This document shows positions 1 to 8,695 of a DNA stretch of 64,000 nucleotides, one piece after another. Position numbers and translations under genes: made by a program. Under the pieces are notes generated by a model. It did not search any database. It was not told the origin of the DNA and worked only from the letters and a program-made list of their open reading frames with translations. This DNA is from Streptomyces griseochromogenes. Lineage in GTDB: Bacteria; Actinomycetota; Actinomycetes; Streptomycetales; Streptomycetaceae. The DNA lies in NCBI RefSeq assembly GCF_001542625.1, contig NZ_CP016279.1, positions 4,464,001 through 4,528,000 on the forward strand, read 5' to 3'. How positions within the stretch are numbered: position 1 is the stretch's first letter; each line of letters opens with the position of its first letter.

Positions 1-44
1 CGGGGGAGTGGCGGGATGCGCGGTACGGGGCCGAGCAGGCTGGG

Positions 45-428
45 TCAGGTGACGGGAGGAGCGTCCCAGGCGTTCTGGAGAGCTGACCGCACGTCGTCCC
101 CGAGAACGATGTGCGTCATCCCGCCTGGCAGGGTCGGCAACTCGGCCCAGTGAGTCACGGTTTCATCGCTGTCAAGGCCGTAGGGCAAACGGACAATCCC
201 GTCGGAGTCGACGAAGCAGTCCCTGTGCTCTGCCCCGTCCTCACTCCAGTGCAGGGTCGTGAAGTACATCGGCCTCACCAGCCAGAATTCCTCACCCAAC
301 GCCGTATCGGACTCAGTGGCGCTGTCGGCTGGATATCGGCCCGTGATCGCTGCCGCCACTGGTGTACCGCTCCGGGGCAGCCTCTCGCGTGCGTCAACCC
401 ACGTCACCACGGTGTTCAGATTCGTCAT
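45..428 (-). CDS. DUF551-like hypothetical protein
   Basis: Small soluble protein of about 127 residues. The opening WVDARERLP and the late THWAELP stretch are the two hallmarks of the DUF551 family, short proteins common in phages and accessory regions whose role is unknown. No signal peptide or membrane segment is visible. The start is uncertain: ATG at 428 is directly abutted by an AGGGTGGAG sequence, and an alternative ATG lies 12 bases upstream at 440. The family call rests on the two tryptophan motifs only; biochemical function cannot be inferred. Confidence 0.6.
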   Translation of the reverse strand: MTNLNTVVTWVDARERLPRSGTPVAAAITGRYPADSATESDTALGEEFWLVRPMYFTTLHWSEDGAEHRDCFVDSDGIVRLPYGLDSDETVTHWAELPTLPGGMTHIVLGDDVRSALQNAWDAPPVT

Positions 429-818
429 CTCCACCCTCATTCGGGCACTCGGCAAGTCGTCTTCCGCCCGTATGCCGGCTCATGCATGGGCAAGGGCGCT
501 GCCCCGACCTCGGCATCCGGGAAGACTGCCCGGCGCTCACGAAGGTTGCTCGAGCCGGAACGAGCACGGCACCGGGCGATCCACGGGAATGGGCCCTCGC
601 CCGCGACGAGTGCCTTGCCGCCATGGTCGACGGCCACGGACACCACCGGCCGCACGGCCCCGTCTTACCCAGCGCCGTCAGGCCGGTTTCCACGATGTGT
701 CGAGCCTCGCTGGTGGCGTTCTCCTCGGATACCTCCACCACGCGAAACCCACCGCGGCATCGCTCCGATCACCCGCCCGTGACCTGGAGCCTCTCGAGGG
801 CTGTGACATCCTGGTGCA
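429..818. other. 390-base stretch without a supported intact gene
   Basis: Several open frames exist on both strands but none has a convincing start, ribosome site and recognisable product. The only coding-like signal is the possible frameshifted remnant on the minus strand within it. Confidence 0.5.
437..741 (-). pseudogene. possible frameshifted remnant of a soluble protein
   Basis: On the minus strand two frames that both keep streptomycete-like G/C third positions abut near position 655. The upstream part includes EARHIVETGLTALGKTGP, and the downstream part, shifted by one base, runs RPVVSVAVDHGGKALVAGEG and ends at a stop at 437. A single-base indel would join them into one protein. I do not recognise the family. 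It could instead be chance open frames in GC-rich DNA, hence the low confidence. Confidence 0.25.
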
Positions 819-1301
819 GTGCTCTTGACTGACCATGCCAACCGTGTCGAACTCCGCCCGCTGCGGTATGAGTTCGCTGCGGTGCGGGGCAATCGCTACG
901 ACGACAACTGGCTGGTCATCAGCGGCGCGGTGACAAGTCCCGAGGGAAGCTGGTCCTTTGCCGATCCAGCACTGCTGACCGACGAAGCCCGCCAGGTCGG
1001 CGCTTGGCTGCGCGGCGTGGCCGCAGGGACAGTGGCCGTCACCCGACGTGATGCCGGGGGCTATGTGTCCCCGGACACATGGTTTATCGAACCGGTCCTG
1101 GCCTTCAGCCTGGCTGACCGGAGCGAAGCTGGGGCGTTGATTCGCCTGCACCTGTCCCTGGAGGCGGCGCCCCCTTGGAACCAGGGAGATCGCAGGGTGG
1201 ACATCTACCAGTACTTCGTGGAGGTGCACGTGAATACGGCCGCGCTGGTCCACGCAGCTGACCAGTGGGATCTTGCTCTGGCTTCCTTTCCCGCCCGCTG
1301 A
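819..1301 (+). CDS. WapI-family immunity protein
   Basis: A 160-residue cytoplasmic protein resembling the WapI-type immunity proteins that streptomycetes carry in many copies. These are thought to protect the cell from polymorphic, contact-dependent toxins. Visible family features are an opening [13 protein letters not shown], the DDNWLVISG stretch around residue 30, [20 protein letters not shown] around 45-63, and EPVLAFSL around 90. The GTG at 819 is used as start because the conserved N-terminus begins immediately after it; an SD-like GAGGG is rather far upstream. No toxin gene is adjacent, so it may be an orphan immunity gene. Family assignment is by remembered sequence pattern, not by a search. 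Confidence 0.6.
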   Translation: MLLTDHANRVELRPLRYEFAAVRGNRYDDNWLVISGAVTSPEGSWSFADPALLTDEARQVGAWLRGVAAGTVAVTRRDAGGYVSPDTWFIEPVLAFSLADRSEAGALIRLHLSLEAAPPWNQGDRRVDIYQYFVEVHVNTAALVHAADQWDLALASFPAR

Positions 1302-1635
1302 TCAACGCCAGTTCCACGTGCAGGTCGACGCGCGCTGTCATACGGAAGTACGGCACGCGGCTCGAACCCATCGCCCTCGGACATCGGACGGAGTGGGCGA
1401 ACGAACTCGGCGGACACCCGCACCCCGGTTGTAGGCGAGTACCGCAGCGGTTTACCAACCTGGGTTGGATGATGCGCCTGCCGGCCGGCCGTAGTGTTCA
1501 CATTGATAGAGGCGGACTTATCGATGGCCGTAGCCGAGGTGTACGTCCGGAACCGGGCTGACGCGGCCGGGATGCTCCCAGGATGGATCGTCCGGCCTTG
1601 ATCCAAAGCATCACGACATTCACGGAGGTACATCC
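1302..1635. other. intergenic region, promoter of the next gene expected
   Basis: About 330 bases without a supported gene. It ends in a short leader with GGAGG at 1622-1626 before the ATG of the secreted peptidoglycan-binding protein. I see no tRNA, repeat or clear operator. Confidence 0.4.
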
Positions 1636-2070
1636 ATGTCCCTCGTCACCGGCGTCCGACGCCTGGCCGTCGCCGGGTGCGGCTCGGTCCTTCTCGCGTC
1701 CGGCTTCGTGGCCCTGACGGCCGGGCACGCCCAGGCCGCCACCCCGATCTGCACCAAGACCGTGACGAAGTGGTATCAGGACTTCTCGGGTCCCGTGGCC
1801 GCGGCGTCCAATGGCTCCCTGAACTGTCAACTGGGCCCCGGCAACAGTAGCTCTGCCGTCAAGGCGCTCCAGAACTCCCTCAAACGCTGCAGCACGGCAA
1901 ACCCCGGCGGCGTCGACGGCATCTACGGCCCCGGCACCAAGGCAGCGGTCGCCAAGCTGCAGCGGGAGAAGCACGTTTCACCCAGCGACGGCCTCTACGG
2001 CCCCAAGACACGGACCGTCTTCAACTGGATCCTGACGGGGCCCAGGGGAGCCGCCTGCTCGACCTTCTGA
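1636..2070 (+). CDS. secreted peptidoglycan-binding domain protein
   Basis: A 144-residue exported protein. Residues 1-35 form a Sec-type signal peptide: basic RR near residue 8, hydrophobic core, and an AQA-type cleavage region near 34. The mature part carries one peptidoglycan-binding (PG_binding_1) fold, with VKALQNSLKRC, GVDGIYGPGTKAAVAKLQ around 92-109 and a second YGPKTRTVFNW motif near the C-terminus. Paired cysteines in the mature region could form disulfides. It has no catalytic domain, so it probably binds cell wall or acts as an inhibitor or adaptor rather than a hydrolase. A GGAGG ribosome site sits 9 bases upstream of the ATG. Confidence 0.85.
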   Translation: MSLVTGVRRLAVAGCGSVLLASGFVALTAGHAQAATPICTKTVTKWYQDFSGPVAAASNGSLNCQLGPGNSSSAVKALQNSLKRCSTANPGGVDGIYGPGTKAAVAKLQREKHVSPSDGLYGPKTRTVFNWILTGPRGAACSTF

Positions 2071-2096
2071 TTGGTAACGCCCTGCGCCATCGAATC

Positions 2097-2133
2097 GGCG
2101 AGGGACTGGGCACCGGCGGCCCGGACCCTCGCC
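2097..2133 (+). terminator. possible hairpin terminator after the PG-binding gene
   Basis: GGCGAGGG at 2097-2104 pairs with CCCTCGCC at 2126-2133 across a 21-base loop, 27 bases after the stop codon. There is no U-run, as is usual in actinomycetes. The long loop makes the call weak. Confidence 0.35.
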
Positions 2134-2287
2134 CTATGATCCCGTAGGCGAGACCCTCACCAAAGCGCGCACCGGCCGCCTGACCAAGTGTCGCAGAGGG
2201 AACGTCAAGATCCACGGCGGTGAGTCCCACGTTCGCGGACTACACGGCGTACTGGCCGGGCTCGTTGTCACCGCAAAGAGCAGCGCG

Positions 2288-2620
2288 GTGGCGCATGCGG
2301 CGCAGGACCAGCCGGCGCGTGCGGACCGTCTTCGCGACGAAGACACCGTCCGGCGCTTCTGCGAGCGCTGCTACGGGATGATCCATGTGCTCTTCGGGCT
2401 GGGCGTCGGCCGCTGCCCGGGCGCCAGTGACGGCCACTACGCGGCCGGACACCAATTCCGCCTTCCCTGCAACGTGCCGGAGACGCCGACCGCACAGGCC
2501 GACTGGCGGTACTGCGAAAGGTGCCTGGGCCTGTCCTGCTTCGGCTACCCGGAAGGCGGCTGGTGCCCGGCCGGCGACGCCCACGAGGCGGCGGGGTACG
2601 ACTTCGTCATCCCGCACTGA
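2288..2620 (+). CDS. two-repeat CxxC cysteine-rich protein
   Basis: A 110-residue protein, predicted from a GTG start, made of two copies of a short cysteine motif. Copy one (residues about 23-60) has FCERCYGM, then a later GRCPG and GHYAAGHQF. Copy two (about 73-110) has YCERCLGL, then GWCPAG and EAAGYDF. CxxC plus a third cysteine resembles the W/Y-C-x-x-C-x-G-L-F repeats found in exported or surface proteins of actinomycetes; zinc binding is plausible but not shown. The frame stays open upstream of the GTG, back past 2100, so the true N-terminus may lie earlier or this may be the tail of a longer, truncated protein. Function unknown. Confidence 0.55.
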   Translation: MAHAAQDQPARADRLRDEDTVRRFCERCYGMIHVLFGLGVGRCPGASDGHYAAGHQFRLPCNVPETPTAQADWRYCERCLGLSCFGYPEGGWCPAGDAHEAAGYDFVIPH

Positions 2621-2646
2621 AGCCGAGTCGTTGCCGTGGACCACCG

Positions 2647-3111
2647 TCAGCCGGTGTCGCCCCACACCGCCTCCAGATCCTGGCAGCGGACCGTGATGCT
2701 CGCGTCGGTCAGCACGATCTCGTGCAGGCAACCGCCGTCCTCGGCGGGCAGGATCTCGTCGAGGAGCACGGTGTCGACACCCATCCAGTCGATGGAGTGT
2801 TCGTACTCGATGGAGAAGTGCCGCACGCCCGAGTAGGTGATGCGCAGGCCTGAGCCGTGCTTCCACTTGTTGGGCGCGAACTCCAGGACCAGTCCGCCGC
2901 TCTTGTCGACGGCGAGGTGGACCCCTGCCAGCTCCAAGTCCTTCACACAGCGGGTGGCGCCTCCGATGTCGTAGTGTTCGGGGTCGGAGGCGAAGGATCG
3001 GGCACCGGGCGGCAGTTGGGGCCGTAGGCGCGGCAGCTCGGCCAGGTAGGCGCCCGCATCCAGACGGAACCCGTGCAACTCGGAATCCCAGTCCGCCTCG
3101 ACGAATTTCAT
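2647..3111 (-). CDS. hypothetical protein
   Basis: A 154-residue soluble protein with no signal peptide or membrane segment. It shows an orderly alternation of polar and hydrophobic residues (for example LRITYSGVRHFSIEYEH around residue 90) typical of a beta-rich fold, and an acidic C-terminus with LDEILPAEDGG. I recognise no domain. The ATG at 3111 is preferred over the TTG 6 bases upstream because AGAGAGG sits about 6 bases before the ATG. It is convergent with the cysteine-rich gene on its left and divergent from the flavin oxidoreductase on its right. Confidence 0.6.
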   Translation of the reverse strand: MKFVEADWDSELHGFRLDAGAYLAELPRLRPQLPPGARSFASDPEHYDIGGATRCVKDLELAGVHLAVDKSGGLVLEFAPNKWKHGSGLRITYSGVRHFSIEYEHSIDWMGVDTVLLDEILPAEDGGCLHEIVLTDASITVRCQDLEAVWGDTG

Positions 3112-3299
3112 GGACAACCTCTCTGACCGCTGCCGGGCCTGGAGCCGGCCGCCAAGACCGCCGTCGCCCGGAGCACCGCCATCGCTGACGGCGCGTAGCT
3201 GGGTGCCAACCTACTCATCCCGCAAAGCGCCGCCGCGGCGAGCCCGCCGTGCGGCTGGGCGGTGGGCATGTACAGGTCTGGTCCGCCTATGCTCGTGGT

Positions 3300-4316
3300 G
3301 TGATCGATGTCCCGTTGTCCATCCTGGAAGTTGCGGCCGTCCAGGCCGGTACGCAGGCCGTGGACTCTCTGCGTCAGACGGCCACCTTCGCGCAGAAGGC
3401 CGAACGGCTTGGTTATCGGCGGATCTGGTACGCCGAACACCACCATTCCCCGGCCATCGGCGCGTTCCCACCGGTAGTGCTGACGGCCCACGCCGCCGCT
3501 TCGACCTCGACGATCCGTCTGGGCTCAGGTGGGGTGCTGGCCCCCAACCACCCGCCCCTCGGGCTCGCGGAGCAGTTCGGCACTCTCGCCGCCCTTCATG
3601 GCGGCCGTATCGACTTGGGAGTGGGCCGCGGTCCCGGGACGCTCGACGCGGCCACCGCGCGGGCGCTGCGCCGCGACGCCGAGCCGGCCACCGATGCCGA
3701 ATACCAGGACGATGTGGCCGCGATCCTGACCTTCCTGGTCGAGGAAGTGGCACTGGAACCGCTCCCGGAACCCTGGCTGTTGGTCTCCAGCACCGCAGGT
3801 GCCGCACTGGCCGCGCGGCTGGGGCTGCCCATCGCCGTCGCGCACCACATCCGACCGGACAACACACTCTCGGTGCTGGAGTGCTATCGCGGCGCGTTCA
3901 CGACGTCCCGCTGGTGCGCGAAGCCGACGGTGCTGGTGTGTGTGGAGACGATCTGCGCGGATTCGGAAGAACAGGCGGAGCGGCTCGCCGGACCGATGAA
4001 CGTGATCAAAGCGGGGCTGCTCAAGGCGACGGCCGAAATCCCCTTCCCGACGCCCGAGGACGCCGCGGCCCACTCCTTCACCCCGCAGGAACAGCAGGCG
4101 CTGGACGCCTTCCGCGCTCACCAGGCGTACGGAACACCGGACGTCGTGGCGCGCCGCCTGGCCGACATAGCCGCCATGACAGGCGCGCAGGAGCTGATGC
4201 TCACCACACCGGTCCACGCCCTCGACGACAGGCTTCGCTCCTTCGAGCTCGTCAAGAAAGAGGTAGGGGCGATGGGCGGTACGGCGGCGTTGCGCATTCC
4301 GGACACCTCACGCTGA
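3300..4316 (+). CDS. LLM-class flavin-dependent oxidoreductase
   Basis: A 338-residue member of the luciferase-like monooxygenase superfamily (PF00296), TIM-barrel enzymes that use FMN or F420. Features seen: RRIWYAEHHHSPAIG around residue 40, the STIRLGSGGVLAPNHPPL segment around 68-85, and RIDLGVGRGPGTLD around 103. All are typical of the MsnO8-like (LLM class, TIGR03558) group of small monooxygenases. Family length is about 330-340 residues, which supports the GTG at 3300 rather than the in-frame start 51 bases earlier. Substrate is unknown. It stands alone between a divergent hypothetical gene and a downstream membrane protein gene with its own ribosome site. Confidence 0.85.
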   Translation: MIDVPLSILEVAAVQAGTQAVDSLRQTATFAQKAERLGYRRIWYAEHHHSPAIGAFPPVVLTAHAAASTSTIRLGSGGVLAPNHPPLGLAEQFGTLAALHGGRIDLGVGRGPGTLDAATARALRRDAEPATDAEYQDDVAAILTFLVEEVALEPLPEPWLLVSSTAGAALAARLGLPIAVAHHIRPDNTLSVLECYRGAFTTSRWCAKPTVLVCVETICADSEEQAERLAGPMNVIKAGLLKATAEIPFPTPEDAAAHSFTPQEQQALDAFRAHQAYGTPDVVARRLADIAAMTGAQELMLTTPVHALDDRLRSFELVKKEVGAMGGTAALRIPDTSR

Positions 4317-4463
4317 CGCACTGCGCAGGGTCGATCGCCTTCTGCGCCACCGGCCGGCCTGTGGCTACTGGCGCGGCTGCCCGTCTCGGTGCCGGTGGGG
4401 CCCATGGCTGACGTGCTGCGGAGCGCTCAGTCCGCCACTCTGGGGGGAGGAAGGAGCGACGTC

Positions 4464-5405
4464 ATGCCCCGTACCGGGAGGGTGCCGCCGGGGGGTACGC
4501 TCCGTCTGCATCGACGTGCCGCCGACGCGTCCCGTCGGCGGAGCTGGGCACGCCGGGTGACTGCCTCGGCCCGGTCCGCGCACGCACGGGCGGCGACCCG
4601 GTTTCCGGTGGTCACCCACCTCGCGGACCGCATGGTGTCGGTGAACATCTTCGATTCCGCCACTCGCCTGGCGGCGCAGTCCTTCCTGACCGCGGTTCCG
4701 CTGCTCTTCGTGGTCGGCGCATACGCTCCGCCGCCGGTGCGGCACCAGCTCATCACGTCCGTCCGTACCGTCTTCGGGGTCACTGGCGCCGCGGACGCCC
4801 AGCTCGTACAGGCGCTCAGCCCCACGACCGGAAGTCTGCGGCAGGCGACCGGTGTCGTGGGCGGGCTGATGGTGCTGCTCTCCGCCACTGCGGTCAGCAG
4901 GGCGCTGCAGCGGCTGTGCAAACGCGCCTGGGAGATTCCCCGGGCGGGGACCAGAATCGCCCCCTGGCGGTGGCTGGCCTGGCTCGTCCTGTGGCTGGCG
5001 GCGCTGCTGGTTCAGGGGCCCATGCGCGACGGGTTCGGCGTCGGGGCCTGGCTGGGGATCCCGATCACGCTGGTGGGTCTGACGGGTCTGTGGTGGTGGA
5101 CGCAGCATCTGCTGCTCGGCGGCCTGGTCGGCTGGAAACCCCTGCTGCCCGGCGCGGTGATCACGGCTGTCGCCGTCACGGCACTGAGCGTGACCGCACG
5201 GTTGTATCTGCCACGGGCGCTCAACCAGGCCCTCTCCGAATACGGCTCCCTCGGCCCGGTGTTCATCCTGCTGTCGTGGCTGATCGTGGTCTGTGTCGCC
5301 GTCGCGATCAGCATCAGCGCGGGCGCCGTCGTGGCCCAGGAACCGGCGCCGGCCCGGCGCCTCGGAAGCCCGCCTCCGGTTCGTGGCCGGGCCGCACACC
5401 GGTGA
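4464..5405 (+). CDS. YihY/BrkB-family inner membrane protein
   Basis: A 313-residue integral membrane protein of the YihY (virulence factor BrkB) family. The N-terminal 50 residues are basic and cytosolic. A hydrophobic segment containing SFLTAVPLLFVVGAYAPP follows, then several further membrane spans, including WLAWLVLWLAALLVQGP and VFILLSWLIVVCVAVAIS near the C-terminus. Members are implicated in envelope integrity but their substrate is not established. The ATG at 4464 has an excellent GGAGGAAGGAG site just upstream, which decides the start over an earlier in-frame ATG at 4389. Single-gene unit. Confidence 0.8.
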   Translation: MPRTGRVPPGGTLRLHRRAADASRRRSWARRVTASARSAHARAATRFPVVTHLADRMVSVNIFDSATRLAAQSFLTAVPLLFVVGAYAPPPVRHQLITSVRTVFGVTGAADAQLVQALSPTTGSLRQATGVVGGLMVLLSATAVSRALQRLCKRAWEIPRAGTRIAPWRWLAWLVLWLAALLVQGPMRDGFGVGAWLGIPITLVGLTGLWWWTQHLLLGGLVGWKPLLPGAVITAVAVTALSVTARLYLPRALNQALSEYGSLGPVFILLSWLIVVCVAVAISISAGAVVAQEPAPARRLGSPPPVRGRAAHR

Positions 5406-5447
5406 CACCGTCGGCCGCGGCCTTCTCTGCTGTCGGCGTCGGCCGGG

Positions 5448-5570
5448 TCAGGAACTCAGAACGTCGGCCATGACAGCCGTGTTGTGCCGCGCGGCCCATT
5501 CTTTCCAGTTGCCCAGCATGCTCTTCGCTCGCTCGCCCATGACCAGGAAGGCAGCTGTGCCTGCGTGACA
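5448..5570 (-). pseudogene. C-terminal remnant resembling a GAP-family membrane protein
   Basis: One minus-strand frame reads LVMGERAKSMLGNWKEWAA followed by RHNTAVMA and then stops. This matches the tail of GAP (Sap/sulfolipid-addressing-like) proteins, where a KxWL...HNAAVMAVL segment precedes the last membrane helix. That final helix is missing and no upstream part of the gene is visible, so it is interpreted as a leftover fragment. Recognition is by pattern memory only. Confidence 0.4.
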
Positions 5571-5845
5571 TCGGCAGGACACCCCTTTCCAGGGTGCAGG
5601 TGATGTACGCGGGGCATAGGCTTCTGACTGCCAGGTCGCGTTCTGTGGGCGGTTTCGCAGACCGCGATCACCTCTTCGCGACGATGAATTCTTCTGTGGA
5701 GACCCGACGAGCCTTTTGCACCCCTTCGCACTTCACAGGGGTGGGCAACGGCCGAATTCCTTCTCTCGATGCCTGTCTCACGCTTTGCGCGGCGGAGTGG
5801 CACAGACTTCAGGGTCCACAGCTTGCAGTCCCTGTGGAGGTCGGG
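5571..5845. promoter_or_regulatory. leader region of the P450 cassette
   Basis: About 275 bases with no supported gene before the ferredoxin start. It is less GC-rich than its surroundings in the middle (around 5680-5720), which suits a promoter. A TGGAGG ribosome site at 5835-5840 lies 5 bases before the ATG. No specific operator could be defined. Confidence 0.35.
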
Positions 5846-6073
5846 ATGAGAATTGTCGTGGACCTTTCCCGATGTGAGGGGTATGCGCAGTGCGCGTTCC
5901 TCGCTCCGGACGCGTTCCGGATGCACGGCGAGGAAGCGCTGATGTACGACCCGAGCCCCGACGACGCCCGGCGCGACCAGGTGCTGCGCGCCGCGGCGGC
6001 CTGCCCGGTCCAAGCGATCCTTGTCGACCAGCTGGAGGGACGGGACGCACCGGTGGAGGCGTCGCCGTCATGA
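5846..6073 (+). CDS. 3Fe-4S-type ferredoxin for cytochrome P450
   Basis: A 75-residue ferredoxin. The cluster ligands are CEGYAQC near residue 10 (C-x5-C, the pattern of a 3Fe-4S rather than a 4Fe-4S site) and ACPVQAI around residue 51. Such ferredoxins pass electrons from a reductase to a P450, and the next two genes encode exactly those partners. The ATG at 5846 gives the usual family length and has TGGAGG 5 bases upstream. The stop overlaps the reductase start by four bases (ATGA), showing translational coupling. The cell carries the full electron chain in one transcript. Confidence 0.9.
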   Translation: MRIVVDLSRCEGYAQCAFLAPDAFRMHGEEALMYDPSPDDARRDQVLRAAAACPVQAILVDQLEGRDAPVEASPS

Positions 6074-7461
6074 CCAGCGCGGACAACCTGCAAGCGTTCA
6101 AGCGCGACGGCCGCATCGTGATCGTCGGTGCGTCACTGGCGGGACTGCGGGCCGCGGAAGCTCTGCGCGGCGAGGGTTTCACCGGATCGTTGACCATGAT
6201 CGGTGACGAGTTGGGCGAACCCTATGACCGGCCTCCCCTGTCCAAGCAGGTACTCACCGGGTGGGTGTCGGCCGGGGACACCACGCTGCCGCGACGTCGT
6301 GACGTCAATGCGGAGTGGTTGCTGGGGGTGCCCGCCACCGGGCTGGACCTGGCCACCAACATCGTGCGTCTCGCCGACGGACGCGAGATTCCCTTCGACC
6401 GGGTGCTGATCTCCACCGGGGTACGAGCCCGGCCGTGGTTCGTCGAGAGCGAGGCAGCCCTGGACGGCGTGTTCGTCGTGCGTACGCGCGAGCATGCCGA
6501 GGGCCTGCAGCGCGCGCTCGCCGCCGGACCCTCCCGCGTACTGGTCATCGGTGCCGGATTCACCGGCTCCGAGATCGCCTCCATCTGCCGCGAGCGGGAC
6601 ATCCCGTTGACCGTCGCCGAACTCGCGCCGGCCCCGCTGGTCGGGGCGCTCGGTGCCATGATCGGTGAGGTCGCGGCGGACATGCAGCGTGCTCACGGTG
6701 TCGACCTGCGCTGCGGAGTCAAGGTCACCCAGCTGGAGGGCGACGCGCAGGGGCACTTCCGCCGTGCTCACTTCGACGACGGCAGCACGATCGACGCCGA
6801 CGTGGCGGTGGTGGCACTCGGGGGTATCCGCAACACCGAGTGGCTGCGGGGCTCGGGACTGGCGGCGGGTGTCTGGGGAATCGCCTGCGACACGGGCTGC
6901 CGCGCCCTCACCCTCAACGGCCTGATCACCGACGACATCTTCGTCGCCGGAGACGTGGCACGCTGCCCGAATCCGATCTACGAATACCGGCTCATCTCGC
7001 TGGAGCACTGGGCGAACGCCGTGGAGCAGGCCGAGGTCGCGGCGCACAACATGGTCAGCGGCCAGGCGGACCGCTGGCCCCACCTGTCCATCCCGCTGTT
7101 CTGGTCGATCCAGTTCGGTGTCAACATCAAGTCCGTCGGTGTGCCGACCTTCGCCGACGAGGTGGCCGTCACCCAGGGGTCGGTGTCCGACCACCGTTTC
7201 GTCGCCGCATACGGCTATCGGGGCCGCGTCACCGCGGCAGTGAGCTTCAACAACGCGAAGTGGCTGGACCACTACCGGAATCTGATCGAGACGGCCGCGC
7301 CTTTCCCGCCGCCCTGCCCCACACCCGACCAACCCGCCGACATGAAACCGGTGCCCGTCGACTTCCCCGGCCCCACCCTGCTCGCACAGGGAGCCACGGT
7401 GGTCGTCACCGGCCATGACCCCGGTGAGCGGCGGGTCACGGCCGCGCAGTATCACCGGTAG
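6070..7461 (+). CDS. NAD(P)H-dependent ferredoxin reductase (FAD)
   Basis: A 463-residue pyridine-nucleotide-disulfide-type oxidoreductase. The FAD-binding site is IVIVGASLAGLRAAEALR at residues 17-34. PYDRPPLSKQVL around 55 is the conserved substrate/flavin-contact block, LVIGAGFTGSEIAS around 158 is the NAD(P)H Rossmann motif, and DDIFVAGDVARCPNP around 293 is the second FAD motif. This set is characteristic of putidaredoxin-reductase-like partners of P450 ferredoxins. It overlaps the ferredoxin stop by 4 bases, and the P450 starts 13 bases after its stop. It supplies electrons from NAD(P)H to the ferredoxin in the cytoplasm. Confidence 0.92.
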   Translation: MTSADNLQAFKRDGRIVIVGASLAGLRAAEALRGEGFTGSLTMIGDELGEPYDRPPLSKQVLTGWVSAGDTTLPRRRDVNAEWLLGVPATGLDLATNIVRLADGREIPFDRVLISTGVRARPWFVESEAALDGVFVVRTREHAEGLQRALAAGPSRVLVIGAGFTGSEIASICRERDIPLTVAELAPAPLVGALGAMIGEVAADMQRAHGVDLRCGVKVTQLEGDAQGHFRRAHFDDGSTIDADVAVVALGGIRNTEWLRGSGLAAGVWGIACDTGCRALTLNGLITDDIFVAGDVARCPNPIYEYRLISLEHWANAVEQAEVAAHNMVSGQADRWPHLSIPLFWSIQFGVNIKSVGVPTFADEVAVTQGSVSDHRFVAAYGYRGRVTAAVSFNNAKWLDHYRNLIETAAPFPPPCPTPDQPADMKPVPVDFPGPTLLAQGATVVVTGHDPGERRVTAAQYHR

Positions 7462-7474
7462 GAGGGAGAGCGAG

Positions 7475-8695
7475 ATGACCACGACCGAGACGCCCGACAT
7501 GTTGCGCCGGATCCTCGACTACTCCTCCAGGGCCGACCCGTACCCGCTGTACGCCGAGCTGCGCCGGACGCCCGTGGCCCGGCAGGAGGACGGCAGCTAC
7601 GTCGTCAGCACCTATCGCGAACTCACGGATCTGCTGCACGACCCGCACCTGAGTTCCGACGTCCGCAATCTGTCGCGTCCTATGCCGCAAGGCCAGGGAG
7701 ACGCCACGCCGGCGTTCATCAACATGGACCCGCCCGAGCACGACCGCCTGCGGCGTATGGCGATGCGCCACTTCGGCCCTCCGCACACCCCGGGGCTGGT
7801 GACTGGCGTGGAACCCGCCCTGACCTCCGCCGTCGGCAGTCTGATCGACGACTTCGCAGGCAAGGAGCAGATCGACATCGTCGACGACTTCGCCTACCCG
7901 TTCCCCGTCTCGGTGATCTGCCACCTGCTCGGCGTGCCGCGCGAGGACGAACCGAGGTTCCGCGTGTGGGTGAACGACCTCATCAACTCGATCGACTACG
8001 ACCCCAAGACCGACCCCAAGGAAAAGCTGGAGAAGGGCGTGCAGGCCCGCAAGGACCTGCGCCAGTACCTCGGCGGGCTGCTGGAGCAACGCCATGACCG
8101 ACCGGGTGACGACCTGCTGTCACGCATGGCCAACGATGACGGGCCGGACGGGCGGATGGCCGACGACGACATTGTCTCCACCGCCAACCTGCTGCTGATC
8201 GCGGGCCACGAGACCACCGTCAACCTCATCACCAACGGCATGCTGACACTGCTGCGCCATCCGGACGTGCTGCAGCGACTGCGCGACGAACCGGGCCTGG
8301 TCGTCCCGCTGGTCGAAGAGCTGCTGCGCTACGAGCCTCCCGTGCACATCATTCCGTGGCGGGCGGCGTACAGCGACATCACCGTCGCCGACACCGTCAT
8401 CCCCAAGGGCTCGCAGATCATGCTCATGCTGGCCTCGGGCAGCCGCGACCAGAACCGCTTCCACGATCCCGACCGTTTCGACCCCGACCGGCGAGACAAC
8501 CAGCACCTCGGCTTCGGCAGCGGCATCCACCTGTGCTTCGGCGGCCCGCTGGCCCGGCGGGAAGCCCAGATCGCGCTGGGTGAGCTGGTACGCCGCCTGG
8601 ACCGGCCCAGGCTGGTCGCCGACCCGCCGCCGTACCGGCGCAGCCCCGTTCTTCGTGGTCCGATCCATCTGCACGTCGAGCAGGCTGCAGGTTGA
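7475..8695 (+). CDS. cytochrome P450
   Basis: A 406-residue soluble bacterial P450. The I-helix oxygen-activation motif is LIAGHETTVN around residue 243, the ExxR pair lies in LVEELLRYEPPVH with the following IIPWRAA, and the haem loop is GFGSGIHLCFGGPLAR around 343-358, with the cysteine ligand present. The spacing is that of CYP105/107-like biosynthetic or catabolic enzymes. GGAGGGAG lies 7 bases before the ATG. As the third gene of a ferredoxin/reductase/P450 operon it is probably a dedicated hydroxylase; the substrate is unknown. It converges on a 2-hydroxyacid dehydrogenase gene. Confidence 0.92.
   Translation: MTTTETPDMLRRILDYSSRADPYPLYAELRRTPVARQEDGSYVVSTYRELTDLLHDPHLSSDVRNLSRPMPQGQGDATPAFINMDPPEHDRLRRMAMRHFGPPHTPGLVTGVEPALTSAVGSLIDDFAGKEQIDIVDDFAYPFPVSVICHLLGVPREDEPRFRVWVNDLINSIDYDPKTDPKEKLEKGVQARKDLRQYLGGLLEQRHDRPGDDLLSRMANDDGPDGRMADDDIVSTANLLLIAGHETTVNLITNGMLTLLRHPDVLQRLRDEPGLVVPLVEELLRYEPPVHIIPWRAAYSDITVADTVIPKGSQIMLMLASGSRDQNRFHDPDRFDPDRRDNQHLGFGSGIHLCFGGPLARREAQIALGELVRRLDRPRLVADPPPYRRSPVLRGPIHLHVEQAAG

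Noticed and set aside
819..1301. A toxin-immunity pair around the WapI-type immunity gene
   Set aside because: No polymorphic toxin or export gene lies next to it, so only the orphan immunity gene is supported.
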